DNA of 32,147 nucleotides, taken from assembly GCA_022510445.1 (NCBI GenBank), contig JAFLTN010000021.1, positions 1 to 32,147 of the forward strand. Reading direction: 5' to 3'. Origin of the DNA: Muribaculaceae bacterium (GTDB lineage: Bacteria; Bacteroidota; Bacteroidia; Bacteroidales; Muribaculaceae). The notes under the pieces were generated by a model that had not been told where the DNA came from, did no database searches, and saw only the letters and a list, made by a program, of their open reading frames with translations. Below, piece after piece: positions 21,584-30,552 of the stretch. The stretch's first letter is position 1. Every line of letters starts with the position of its first letter. A program made the translations under genes and the position numbers.

Positions 21584-23092
21584 CTAATTTTTTCTAATAA
21601 AAAAATCTCCTTCATAGGCTAAAGAGACCATTCCTCCAAAGTTGTTTCCAAGTAATTGTCCGCGGTCTATAGCTAAAGCGCCTTTTACTTTCCATCCTTT
21701 GGCCCATTTGGGAGAATAATTCAATTCCAACAAACCACTAAAACTATCTGTTACTTCAGTCAAAGGTCTCCAATAAGTTCCCCAGTTACGCGAGAAAGTT
21801 AATAAAATCCTCCAGTTTATGTCATTTGTTGGATTTCCTTCTAATCCGAAATGATTGGCATAAAATCTGGTGTTATAAAGCACCATTAAATGATCTTTAT
21901 TGTATATAGGAGATATTGCAAGGGGCGTTCCGATGGTCATACCCCAGTTTTGCCAGGCCCTATAAAGATAATGAGAAAAATAGCCGTCGCGGCCACTTAC
22001 CTGTTCCGGAATTTCAGGTGTCCAGTCATGGTTTACAGCTCCCGTCTGATCTTTTGTTGCCACAAATTCATAAACAAATTTACTTATAAACCGATTTTTT
22101 GGAATGGTCAGTTCAAGCCCCCATAATCCATCTTTCCAAGGCCCATATTCCAAAAACATCTGAGAATGATCTTCGAAGAAATGTTCGAAATAAGCTTTAA
22201 TATCCCAGTTATCCGTCGGGGAATAAGAAACGGCAATATTATATTCACCTGTCATATTCCCCTGAACATTTGTTTGTTCTCCGGTCGGGGTGTTGGTGTT
22301 TCCTGGTAAAGGAATAAATGCTTTAACCCAATCGATGAACTTATTCGGCATTTTTCTTACATTCCCGTCTTTATATATGGTTCCTCCGAATTGGGTGCCC
22401 ATTTCAATGCCGATATCAGCAGTGAGAGGGAACTTAGACTCATTTCCAAAACGAAACCATAATCCTCGGGAGCAAAAGAGTACATCGCTTGTTCTATCAG
22501 TGCCCGGTATCACCCAGTTTTTCATCCATCTGGAATCGGTGAATTTCCCGTAAGCGAGGTAGGCCTTTACGGAAAACCAACCCTTAGAGCCCCAGAAAGG
22601 AGCAAATCCATAAGTGCCGATTCTTAATTGGGGAATTGGCATGGAATTCTGAGAAAATAAAAGGTCGCCGCTTGATAGTTCACTATTATTATAAAGACTG
22701 TGAAACTCCTTACTTCCTGCAATTATCCACAATTTTCTGTATTTTATCTCACCGTAAAGCTGTTGAATCCTGAAGGGTGTCACCAGATTCCATCCTCCAA
22801 CCAGATCAATTCCGCCTCCCCAAGAAAATTTATTTTGGGGATTGAGATTTTTTTGGATTTTCCCTCTTACCCATCCATTATTGAATTCAGGTGATCCAAG
22901 ACCATATAGATTACTTACAAGCCAGAATGGGGTGTTCTCACCTCCTGAAAAAGTGGCATGTGATTCTATGTCATAACTTATTCTGTCAGTTATGATATTA
23001 TCATTTAAATCATAAGTTTCAGAAAATGAATTGGCAACACTTATAGTGAAAAATATTATGCATAAAAATATTTTCTGCAGATGTGCCTTCAT
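21584..23092 (-). CDS. Capsule assembly protein, Wzi family
   Basis: Predicted outer-membrane beta-barrel that helps attach or order capsular polysaccharide at the cell surface. Seen: signal peptide MKAHLQKIFLCIIFFTISVANSF, then SHATFSGGENTPFWLVSNLYG, which is the family's N-terminal signature, a LYGEIKYRKLWIIAGSKEF segment, many amphipathic strands with aromatic ends, and a final GMVSLAYEGDFFIRKN. The 502-residue length fits Bacteroidales Wzi proteins. The promoter is at 23140-23170, with a small hairpin in the leader. It is located between two parts of the polysaccharide gene set but on the opposite strand to the assembly genes. Strand count and lectin-like residues cannot be judged by eye. 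Confidence 0.85.
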   Translation of the reverse strand: MKAHLQKIFLCIIFFTISVANSFSETYDLNDNIITDRISYDIESHATFSGGENTPFWLVSNLYGLGSPEFNNGWVRGKIQKNLNPQNKFSWGGGIDLVGGWNLVTPFRIQQLYGEIKYRKLWIIAGSKEFHSLYNNSELSSGDLLFSQNSMPIPQLRIGTYGFAPFWGSKGWFSVKAYLAYGKFTDSRWMKNWVIPGTDRTSDVLFCSRGLWFRFGNESKFPLTADIGIEMGTQFGGTIYKDGNVRKMPNKFIDWVKAFIPLPGNTNTPTGEQTNVQGNMTGEYNIAVSYSPTDNWDIKAYFEHFFEDHSQMFLEYGPWKDGLWGLELTIPKNRFISKFVYEFVATKDQTGAVNHDWTPEIPEQVSGRDGYFSHYLYRAWQNWGMTIGTPLAISPIYNKDHLMVLYNTRFYANHFGLEGNPTNDINWRILLTFSRNWGTYWRPLTEVTDSFSGLLELNYSPKWAKGWKVKGALAIDRGQLLGNNFGGMVSLAYEGDFFIRKN

Positions 23093-23106
23093 TGTAAGGA
23101 AATATA

Positions 23107-23121
23107 TCTTTGTTTCAAAGA
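23107..23121 (-). promoter_or_regulatory. Leader hairpin upstream of wzi
   Basis: TCTTTG-TTT-CAAAGA forms a perfect 6-bp stem with a 3-base loop, lying in the 5' leader between the predicted start (~23133) and the ATG at 23092. It could affect mRNA stability or translation; no known motif is recognised. Confidence 0.35.
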
Positions 23122-23139
23122 AGATTGTTATTCAACTCG

Positions 23140-23170
23140 CAAATTTAATTAGAATTATCTAAGAGACAAA
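23140..23170 (-). promoter_or_regulatory. Bacteroidetes promoter for wzi-lipoprotein unit
   Basis: On the minus strand TTTG (23167-23170), a gap of 19 bases, then TAAATTTG (23140-23147). Both boxes match and the leader is about 40 bases. Confidence 0.75.
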
Positions 23171-23244
23171 ACATCAGGAATAGGAAGATTTACAGGATAC
23201 TGTTTTAAGTAAGTATAAAAAGAAACGCCAATGATTTAATTCTT

Positions 23245-24237
23245 TTATCTGAAAAAGAAATTTTTAAGAGCTTTCTTGTATCTCGGAACTACCGTATTTA
23301 ACCATTTGAAAAATTTATAGTTGATTTTCAAAGCTCCCTTTGCCTTTATTATTGATGCCTTACTCTTGTCAATGTTATACCTGATGCTGTCTTGATATTT
23401 TTTTAACAGATTAATATCTTCGGTTTCAGGGTCGTATCTGAAAATCCTCGAGCATAATGTGACTCCAATAAAATTATCAATTGCCGAGCGCATATTGCTG
23501 TCAGGCGTCTCAGACCGGAGTTCTTTTAACTTTTCAAATAATTTTAGATCCGAAAGTAAAGCATCTTTCCCCTTCCTGGTCACCAGACTCCCGGTCCTGG
23601 TTAAATAGTTATATAAAGGTTTATCTAAATATGTTATTTTGGGTTTATTTTTTAAAAGTGACATTAAGTATAACACATCTTCACAATATTCAATCCCCTC
23701 AGTAAAAGCTGATGATTTGGCTATTTCTTTTCTAATTAATTTATTCCATACTGCTCCTATCAAGCTATTTTCGTTTGTATAAGAAAATTGTCTTAGTACG
23801 GAACAAGCCGTTAATTCTTCAGGTTTTTGTTTGAAAATTTCTGTGGAGTCGGTTATTTTCTTATAATCACAAATAACAATATCTGCATTTTCAGCGACGG
23901 CTTTTTCATATAACAATTCATACATGTTATGCTCCGGCCAATCATCCGAATCACAGTGGATGATATAATCACCGGTCGATAAGGATAATCCTTCTTGTCT
24001 TGTGAAGGAAATACCTCGGTTAAATTTGTGCCTGATTACCTTTATGTTAGAAGCTCTATGGGGATAGAAACCGATAATCTTTTCTAATATCTCATGACTT
24101 CCGTCTTTACTTGCGTCATCAATAAAAATATATTCCAGTTCGGGTAAGGTCTGATTAAAAAGTGCGTGAAGATTTTTTTCAAGATACTCACTGACGTTAT
24201 ATATTGGTATGATTATGCTGATTTTAGGATTTTGCAT
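23245..24237 (-). CDS. Glycosyltransferase family 2
   Basis: Predicted inverting glycosyltransferase acting at the inner membrane on a lipid-linked oligosaccharide. Seen: ISIIIPIYNVSEYLEKNL at the N-terminus (GT-A fold start), FIDDASKDGS with the nucleotide-binding Asp residues, NRGISFTRQEGL, and CDSDDWPE with DSDD at residues 96-99 for the metal. A basic and hydrophobic tail (KALKNFFFR) may contact the membrane. The 330-residue length is normal for capsule GT2 enzymes. It starts 2 bases after the flippase stop, so both are on one minus-strand mRNA. The donor and acceptor sugars cannot be inferred. Confidence 0.9.
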   Translation of the reverse strand: MQNPKISIIIPIYNVSEYLEKNLHALFNQTLPELEYIFIDDASKDGSHEILEKIIGFYPHRASNIKVIRHKFNRGISFTRQEGLSLSTGDYIIHCDSDDWPEHNMYELLYEKAVAENADIVICDYKKITDSTEIFKQKPEELTACSVLRQFSYTNENSLIGAVWNKLIRKEIAKSSAFTEGIEYCEDVLYLMSLLKNKPKITYLDKPLYNYLTRTGSLVTRKGKDALLSDLKLFEKLKELRSETPDSNMRSAIDNFIGVTLCSRIFRYDPETEDINLLKKYQDSIRYNIDKSKASIIKAKGALKINYKFFKWLNTVVPRYKKALKNFFFR

Positions 24238-24239
24238 TT

Positions 24240-25784
24240 TTATATTCTTTTTCTTGACACAAACAATAAAATTCTGGATAATCCTTCCCTCATCCCTTTA
24301 CTGATGGACATTAAGGAGAGAAGCATGAATGTAAAGAAAACCCCGCAGACCATCAATGAATAAGTAATAAAGTTGACAAGGCCTTCTTGGATTTCAAATC
24401 TATTAAAAATATTTAGAGTAATCCATGAGATTATTAAAAAAATAAATAAATGACTTAAATAAATTTTCAAATAGACCATTCCAAACCCTCCCATCTTTCT
24501 GGATATTAGAAAATAAGGTTTCCAAAGCACTATGATTATTATCTGCGATATTATGACGCCGCTTAAGATTCCGTTTAGACCGAAATAAGCTCCTAACAAA
24601 ACAGAGAGCCCGATATTTAGAATTGACTCAACAATAGGTGCCCATATATCAGAAAAGAGGCCATAGGCATTAATAAATGCATCCACAGTGAGCCTGCTCA
24701 GATTTATGAACAACATGCAAACGATGAGTAATAGCGTTGAATCAGGCAATAAGTATTCTTTACCAATCCACAAAGTAATGAAAGGATCAGCTAACATATA
24801 AAGACAAAAACACAGTGTTGACACAATCAAAAACCTGATGCTGAATAGTTCGCAAAAAACTTTATTAATTTTGTTTTGATCTCCTTCGGCCACTAAGTTG
24901 CCGACTCCTGCACCAATACTGTTGAAAATGGCATTAACCAGCATAAGAAGACCGGAAACTAAAATAGTATAGTTCCCATAAATAGCCACAAGAGACAAAG
25001 TGCTATAGGCATATATTATTAAAGGTGAGGTCTGAGTTAAAACAAAGCCACCTAATTTATGGAAAAAAATTTGTTTAATTTTTGTTACGAAGTAGGAGTA
25101 TTTGGTTCTTAATTCTTTGAATGACTTGTCAACAGAAATTAAGCCGGGAAATTCTTTCATAGTTATCCGATGAAGTGCTGCGGAACCTATCCCGGCAAAT
25201 ATCGCTTCTAATGCCAACCACCAGATAAAACCATTTGGAAAATAGGTTACAGCAATCATCTGAACCACGATTTTTATTATTGTAACGCTTCGCAAGCTAT
25301 ACTGGATTTTATAATCTTTTTGACTGGCGGTAAGAACTATCTGACGATAATTGACAAAATAACTTAATAATGCGCTGAATAGTAACACTCCAAATATTGC
25401 ATATGTATACCATAAAGGAAGAGTGATCTTTTTAAAAATTAATGGGAAAAAGCACATTAGGATTGCTGAACCTAAGATTAAAAAGTATGCAATTCTTTTA
25501 TAAAGGTATCCTTGCAGTGTGACTATTTCATTAATTGTGTTTTCATCATTATCAAAAATTGGTTTATAGAGAGTGAAACCAACGGCTACTCCTATTCCCA
25601 ATTCCGCCAGATTTAAAAATTGCAATAAATTCTGTGCTGTGGTATTAAGACCCAGGATGTCTGTGCCAAGATATTCAAGAAACACTTTTCTTGAAAAAAA
25701 GGACAACACCAAATAGAGTATGTAGTAAATGAGGGCTACGATACTGTTTTTAAGGCTGTTTTTTGTTCTGGAAGATTTAGTCAA
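24240..25784 (-). CDS. wzx: Polysaccharide flippase, Wzx family (MATE/MOP superfamily)
   Basis: Inner-membrane transporter that flips undecaprenyl-linked oligosaccharide units to the periplasmic face. Seen: 514 residues, hydrophobic throughout with about 12-14 predicted spans, N-terminal RTKNSLKNSIVALIYYILY and KVFLEYLGTDILGLNTTAQNLL, which is a common start for Bacteroidetes and Firmicutes capsule flippases, and a long second half with IGKEYLLPDSTLLL between spans. The start is TTG at 25784. An in-frame TAA lies 12 bases upstream and no ATG or GTG lies in between, so TTG is the only choice near the family start. It is the first gene of a minus-strand unit with the GT2 gene. Confidence 0.88.
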   Translation of the reverse strand: MTKSSRTKNSLKNSIVALIYYILYLVLSFFSRKVFLEYLGTDILGLNTTAQNLLQFLNLAELGIGVAVGFTLYKPIFDNDENTINEIVTLQGYLYKRIAYFLILGSAILMCFFPLIFKKITLPLWYTYAIFGVLLFSALLSYFVNYRQIVLTASQKDYKIQYSLRSVTIIKIVVQMIAVTYFPNGFIWWLALEAIFAGIGSAALHRITMKEFPGLISVDKSFKELRTKYSYFVTKIKQIFFHKLGGFVLTQTSPLIIYAYSTLSLVAIYGNYTILVSGLLMLVNAIFNSIGAGVGNLVAEGDQNKINKVFCELFSIRFLIVSTLCFCLYMLADPFITLWIGKEYLLPDSTLLLIVCMLFINLSRLTVDAFINAYGLFSDIWAPIVESILNIGLSVLLGAYFGLNGILSGVIISQIIIIVLWKPYFLISRKMGGFGMVYLKIYLSHLFIFLIISWITLNIFNRFEIQEGLVNFITYSLMVCGVFFTFMLLSLMSISKGMREGLSRILLFVSRKRI

Positions 25785-25832
25785 TGCAAGACTTTATTTA
25801 GAAGCTATAAATGTCTGAATATTTTTATATGG

Positions 25833-25840
25833 CAAAATTA
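25833..25840 (-). promoter_or_regulatory. -7 promoter element (TAATTTTG) for wzx
   Basis: TAATTTTG on the minus strand, 48 bases before the TTG start of wzx. No clear -33 TTTG is seen. Between it and the promoter at 25955-25985 on the other strand there is only AT-rich sequence with no further feature I can support. Confidence 0.55.
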
Positions 25841-25954
25841 AATAAAAGTTTTAAGGATAGCTGTAGAGCATCTCTTTAAAATTAAGAACCATGGAGAAGA
25901 TATGGGTAACATTCTTCTTGCCGGATGAGTTTTGACTTTCTTAATATGACTGAA

Positions 25955-25985
25955 TTTGAGATTTACTAAAAATAAGGTATATTTG
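25955..25985 (+). promoter_or_regulatory. Bacteroidetes promoter for the polysaccharide assembly operon
   Basis: TTTG (25955-25958), a gap of 19 bases, then TATATTTG (25978-25985). The expected start is near 25992, giving a leader of about 100 bases to ATG 26091. The gene-free region 25785-26090 (about 306 bases) holds this element and the wzx element and nothing else I can support. No invertible promoter repeats were found. Confidence 0.75.
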
Positions 25986-26090
25986 CATTTTGAAAGACAT
26001 TTATAGTTAAAAATAAAGAGATTACGACTGATGGAATCTTGAGTTGGATGAGGTTTCATTCAATTGATTATCAGCTTTTTAACCAAACAT

Positions 26091-27218
26091 ATGGATAGCA
26101 GGATTGCTAACGACATATTGGCCTTTCTTATTTCGGTGATGCTTGCCGGCATCATCATTCCTCAGATTTTGCTTATTGCTTTCCGAAAAAAACTTTTTGA
26201 TGAAGTAGATGAAAGAAAGATTCATAAAGGGGTGGTGCCAAGATTAGGCGGAATAGCTTTTTTCCCTTCAATCCTTTTTTCATTTTTTATTGTCTTAGGT
26301 TTTAATCTGAAATATTCAGGATGGGATGTCCTCGGAATGTATTTCAATGATGTGATTCCATTCTTTTTTATGATCTGTGCTGTCCTTCTGATGTTTCTGG
26401 TTGGAATTGCAGATGATCTGCTGGGAGTAAAGTATAAAGCGAAATTTGTTATACAGATTCTATCTTCTATACTGGTGATCTTCTCCGGCGTCTATATTCA
26501 GGATCTCTATGGATTCTTATGGCTCCATGAAATTCCGGATTGGTTGGGATGGCTGGCAACAGTCTTTATGGTAGTGTATGTCGTCAATGCCATTAACCTT
26601 ATTGACGGAATCGATGGCCTTGCATCCGGGTTGAGCACAGTTGCATTCGTTTATTATTCCATAATTTTCTATTATGCCGGCCAGTATGCCTATTCATTAT
26701 TGGCAGCCGCTTCTGCCGGTACTTTATTGCCTTTCTTCTATTACAATGTGTTTGGCAATGCGAACCATCAGAAAAAAATCTTTATGGGCGACACCGGAGC
26801 TCTGACCACAGGAATGATCTTGATATTCTGTGCTATAGCTGTGCTTCATATAAATGAAATACCGGATTTCCCTGATTATAATCTGGTTGTTCTTGGTTTG
26901 TCTCCGCTCCTTATCCCCTGTCTTGATGTGGTCAGGGTTTATATCCATAGAGTTATCCGTCACAGGAATCCTTTCCTGCCTGATAAGTCTCATATACATC
27001 ATAAATTACTGGCATTAGGATTGAACCAGAGATTATCGTTGGTGATTATAATGTTCTGGTCAATGCTCTTTATTGTGATAAATCTTCTGCTATGTGATCA
27101 TATGAACCCAACTTTGCTTATTGCTTGTGATGTGGTGGTTTGGTCATTTTTGAATTTCATCCTTTCTCGTTCAATTAGTAGAAGAGAAAAACGTTTGAAT
27201 CAAAAATTATACGATTAA
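26091..27218 (+). CDS. WecA/MraY-like undecaprenyl-phosphate sugar-1-phosphate transferase
   Basis: Inner-membrane enzyme that starts glycan synthesis by moving a sugar phosphate (GlcNAc-1-P in WecA) from a UDP-sugar onto undecaprenyl phosphate. Seen: about 10-11 hydrophobic segments, DERKIHKGVVPRLGGIAFF, the DDLLGVKYK motif with two catalytic Asp, NAINLIDGIDGLASG, KIFMGDTGAL, and a late HIHHKLLALG histidine motif. The 375-residue length is usual for WecA/TagO. The ATG at 26091 is preferred over TTG 26064 because it begins just before the first span. It is the first gene of the assembly unit, 5 bases before the OPX lipoprotein gene. Its presence implies a polymer with a HexNAc at the reducing end (inference). 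Confidence 0.9.
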   Translation: MDSRIANDILAFLISVMLAGIIIPQILLIAFRKKLFDEVDERKIHKGVVPRLGGIAFFPSILFSFFIVLGFNLKYSGWDVLGMYFNDVIPFFFMICAVLLMFLVGIADDLLGVKYKAKFVIQILSSILVIFSGVYIQDLYGFLWLHEIPDWLGWLATVFMVVYVVNAINLIDGIDGLASGLSTVAFVYYSIIFYYAGQYAYSLLAAASAGTLLPFFYYNVFGNANHQKKIFMGDTGALTTGMILIFCAIAVLHINEIPDFPDYNLVVLGLSPLLIPCLDVVRVYIHRVIRHRNPFLPDKSHIHHKLLALGLNQRLSLVIIMFWSMLFIVINLLLCDHMNPTLLIACDVVVWSFLNFILSRSISRREKRLNQKLYD

Positions 27219-27223
27219 AAGAA

Positions 27224-28087
27224 ATGATCAGGTTGAATCTTTTAAAACACAGATATGTCTCGTTCTTTATAGGAACACTTTTTTTTACTTTAATACTGTC
27301 AGGTTGCACCACTCCAAAGAATGTAACTTATTTTCAGGATGTTTCCGAAGAGGTTATAATCCCGGGAAACCAGAAAGAGATAAGAATTGAACCGAACGAC
27401 AAACTTTCAATAGTTGTAAAAACTATGGATCCCGCTCTCACCTCAATGTTCAATCTTTTCGTTGCAAACGACAGGATTGAAGAGGGGGTGTCTTTAAAAA
27501 CCGGTCTGGGGACCTTAAAAGGAAATTCAAATGCCGGAACAATAGGAATGTCAAAATATACCGTAAATCAAGAAGGCTATATAGATTTTCCGGTATTAGG
27601 TGAATTGAAAGTGGCCGGCATGACCCGTTCGGAACTTGCCGGTTTTATAAAGGGTGAAATAATGGGTAGAAATCTTGCTAAGGATCCCGTTGTCACCGTT
27701 GAATTCGTCAATTTAGGAGTTTCTATTATAGGAGAGGTTCTCACTCCTGGGCGCTATGACATTAATCAGGACCAGATCAATATTCTTGAGGCTATCTCGA
27801 TGGCAGGTGACCTAACTATTAATGGTCAACGTGAAAATGTTGTGGTGCTGAGGGAAACCAATGGAGAACAAAGGACCTATAAAGTGGATCTTACAAATTT
27901 CAAGGAACTGACACAATCTCCTGTCTATTATTTGAAACAGGGTGACATTATTTACGTAGAACCCAATGATATGAAAAAACGGCAGGCTACTGTGAATGGA
28001 AACAATGTGTATTCTACAAGTTTCTGGATTTCTGTGGCGTCACTCCTTACTTCAGTAGTTACAACGATTACAATTTTTATAAGATAA
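27224..28087 (+). CDS. Polysaccharide export outer-membrane lipoprotein (OPX, Wza-like)
   Basis: Forms the periplasm-spanning outer-membrane export channel for capsule or exopolysaccharide. Seen: lipoprotein signal ending ILSGC (Cys28), then the poly_export domain with RIEPNDKLSIVVKT, YTVNQEGYIDFPVLGELKVAGMTRSEL, and a SLBB-like repeat VSIIGEVLTPGRYDI with LEAISMAGDLTINGQR. A final hydrophobic stretch (FWISVASLLTSVVTTITIFI) looks like a C-terminal membrane helix, as in Bacteroidetes OPX proteins. The 287-residue length is a shorter, class 3-like form compared with E. coli Wza (379). It is 24 bases upstream of the Wzc-like kinase, its usual partner. Confidence 0.92.
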   Translation: MIRLNLLKHRYVSFFIGTLFFTLILSGCTTPKNVTYFQDVSEEVIIPGNQKEIRIEPNDKLSIVVKTMDPALTSMFNLFVANDRIEEGVSLKTGLGTLKGNSNAGTIGMSKYTVNQEGYIDFPVLGELKVAGMTRSELAGFIKGEIMGRNLAKDPVVTVEFVNLGVSIIGEVLTPGRYDINQDQINILEAISMAGDLTINGQRENVVVLRETNGEQRTYKVDLTNFKELTQSPVYYLKQGDIIYVEPNDMKKRQATVNGNNVYSTSFWISVASLLTSVVTTITIFIR

Positions 28088-28111
28088 ATACTATATTTCC
28101 AACACTTAATT

Positions 28112-30538
28112 ATGGATAATATCGATAATAAACCGAAAAGTCAGGGAGAGGAGATTTCTGACTTTTCATTGAAAGATTTTTTAGCTCTTTGTCTTCATAA
28201 ATGGTGGTGGTTTGTTATTTGTTTAATATTCTCTGTTGGAATAGCAGTGTTTTATATCTACCGTCAGCAACCTCAATTTAACAGATACGAGCAGATATTA
28301 GTAACCGATCAGGATTCCAATGGGGGTGTAGGTGAAATTTCAAATGCCTTTTCTACCTTAGGACTCTTCTCTAAAAATACCAACGTTTATAATGAGCTGA
28401 TAACAATAACATCTCCGGCAGTTCTTTATGCTGTCGCTGATTCTTTAAGCTTAGATATGAATTACTATCTTAAAGATGGTATAAGAGAAAAGACTCTTTA
28501 TGGTTTTAATCAGCCTTTTATAATTAAAATGCTGAACGTAGGCCGACAGGAAGGTGCTTCGTTTAGATTGCATGTAAAGGCTGACGGAGGAATGGAAGCT
28601 TTTAAGTTCGTTACTTATATAAACGATAAGAAGGTTAAATTTAAAGATGAAATTAGTATTCCTAAAGGAGCACAGGAATTCGATTCTCCTATAGGAAAGA
28701 TTTCTATAGTTAAAAATCCCGGCTTTACCGGAGGGATAAAAAATGATGATTATGAAATAAGAGTTCAAAAATTATCTATGCAAGGTACGGTTGAACTCTA
28801 TGGCATGAAATTGAAAGGTGATCTCGCAGATCAAGATGCAGATGTAATAGAGCTTTCAATCGATGATGTTTCCGTTCAACGTGCTGTTGACATCCTGAAC
28901 TATGTTTTATTGGTTTATAATCAAAATTATATAGACGATAAAAACAAGATGGCTATCGCAACATCTAAGTTCATTGATGAACGTTTGGATGTTATCCAAT
29001 CCGAACTGGGTGATGTGGATAAAATTATTGCCGATTACAAAAAAAATATTGGCACTCCTGATGCATTAACATCTATTCAGACAGGGACAGATATGGTGTC
29101 AAAATTAAATAAGGAAATTATTGACGTCAGCAATCAGCTTGATCTGGCAAAATTTATGAAGGAATATTTGTTAAACCATGATAATATCAACTCTTTGCTG
29201 CCAGTTAATCTCGGATTGGATTCTCCACAAGTTTCAAGTCAGATTGAGGATTATAATGACTTGCTGCTCAATAGAAATATTGTTTTGAACAATTCTTCTG
29301 AAACAAACCCTCTTGTTGAAAATTACGATAGACAACTTGAAAGTCTCAGAAGAGCCATCAATTCTTCATTAACCACTCAGGTCAACAACCTGCAAGCTTC
29401 TTTAGACAATTTACAGAACGAGATGTCTAAGCTTGCCACTAACATGGCTAATGCTCCGGAGATGAATCTACCTCTTCTTACGGAGGAAAGACAGCAGATG
29501 GTGAAAGAAAACCTCTATCTTTTCCTTCTCCAGAAGAGAGAAGAAAATCAATTAACCCAAAAATTTTCTTCTGATAATGTAAGGGTTATAACTCCTCCCG
29601 TGGGATCGTTAACACCTATTTCTCCTCGAAAGGGATTAATAATAATAATTTCTATAATTTTAGGTTTAGGAATACCTTTAGTTTTAATCTATCTGATTGA
29701 AGCAATGGATAGCACAGTGCGGGAAAAGAAAGACCTGGATATGGTAGATCTTCCTTTTGCAGGTGAAATTCCTTTAGTTGGTAAAAGAAATAAAATCAAG
29801 GAGCTCAAAGAAAGAAGTGTCAAAAACAGAAATAAAAAAATTGAAAATGAAAAGCCTCCTCTTGCAGTGGTAGAAGAGGGCAAACGTGATGTTGTGAATG
29901 AAGCCTTCAGGGTGGTAAGAGGAAATATCGACTTTATGTCGGGTAAAAAAGATGTGGCTCGTGTGATCATGCTTACATCCTTTAATCCTGGAAGTGGAAA
30001 ATCGTTTATCACATATAATCTTGGTTTAAGTTTTAGTATTAAAGGTAAACGTGTTCTTATAATTGATTGTGATCTTCGTCATGGATCATCGTCAATGTAT
30101 GTCGGAATGCCTAAAACAGGACTTTCAAATTATTTATCCGATGAAACGGATAATTGGGAAAATTTAGTACACAATGTTTCGGGCATTAAAAACCTTTCTA
30201 TATTGCCGATAGGAACCATACCTCCCAATCCTGCTGAATTGCTGGAAAATGGGAAATTGAAAGATATTATAGAAAAGGCTAAAACAGAATATGATATCAT
30301 ATTCCTTGATTGTCCTCCTGTTAATATAGTGGTTGACACTCAGATAGTTAGTGAATATGCTGATTTGACTATTTTCGTAGTAAGAGCCGGTCTTCTTGAG
30401 AAAAAGGCATTAAAAGAATTAAATGAGTTCTACGCACAGAAAAAATTCAAGAATATGTGTGTCGTTCTTAACGGTACTGAAGCTGTTCACAGCCGATATT
30501 ACACATATGGTAATTATCAGATGCATTCAAGTAATTAA
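28112..30538 (+). CDS. Polysaccharide co-polymerase and tyrosine autokinase (Wzc-like)
   Basis: Inner-membrane protein that controls polymer length and export through cycles of tyrosine autophosphorylation. Seen: first membrane span around residue 30-50 (WWWFVICLIFSVGIAVFYIY), a large periplasmic Wzz part with coiled-coil-like stretches, second span near 508-532 (IIIISIILGLGIPLVLIYL), then the BY-kinase domain: Walker A FNPGSGKS at 624-631, Walker A' IIDCDLRH with Asp652 and Asp654, and Walker B IIFLDCPP with Asp733. The tail SRYYTYGNYQMHSSN carries four Tyr, a compact phosphorylation cluster. The 808-residue length indicates one fused protein rather than separate CpsC/CpsD. It is followed 14 bases later by the phosphatase. 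Confidence 0.94.
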   Translation: MDNIDNKPKSQGEEISDFSLKDFLALCLHKWWWFVICLIFSVGIAVFYIYRQQPQFNRYEQILVTDQDSNGGVGEISNAFSTLGLFSKNTNVYNELITITSPAVLYAVADSLSLDMNYYLKDGIREKTLYGFNQPFIIKMLNVGRQEGASFRLHVKADGGMEAFKFVTYINDKKVKFKDEISIPKGAQEFDSPIGKISIVKNPGFTGGIKNDDYEIRVQKLSMQGTVELYGMKLKGDLADQDADVIELSIDDVSVQRAVDILNYVLLVYNQNYIDDKNKMAIATSKFIDERLDVIQSELGDVDKIIADYKKNIGTPDALTSIQTGTDMVSKLNKEIIDVSNQLDLAKFMKEYLLNHDNINSLLPVNLGLDSPQVSSQIEDYNDLLLNRNIVLNNSSETNPLVENYDRQLESLRRAINSSLTTQVNNLQASLDNLQNEMSKLATNMANAPEMNLPLLTEERQQMVKENLYLFLLQKREENQLTQKFSSDNVRVITPPVGSLTPISPRKGLIIIISIILGLGIPLVLIYLIEAMDSTVREKKDLDMVDLPFAGEIPLVGKRNKIKELKERSVKNRNKKIENEKPPLAVVEEGKRDVVNEAFRVVRGNIDFMSGKKDVARVIMLTSFNPGSGKSFITYNLGLSFSIKGKRVLIIDCDLRHGSSSMYVGMPKTGLSNYLSDETDNWENLVHNVSGIKNLSILPIGTIPPNPAELLENGKLKDIIEKAKTEYDIIFLDCPPVNIVVDTQIVSEYADLTIFVVRAGLLEKKALKELNEFYAQKKFKNMCVVLNGTEAVHSRYYTYGNYQMHSSN

Positions 30539-30552
30539 TTGATTATTTTTAA

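Noticed and set aside
25838..26059. 73-codon minus-strand open frame in the divergent region
   Set aside because: It covers both promoter elements of wzx and wecA and shows no signal peptide, domain or leader; not likely coding.
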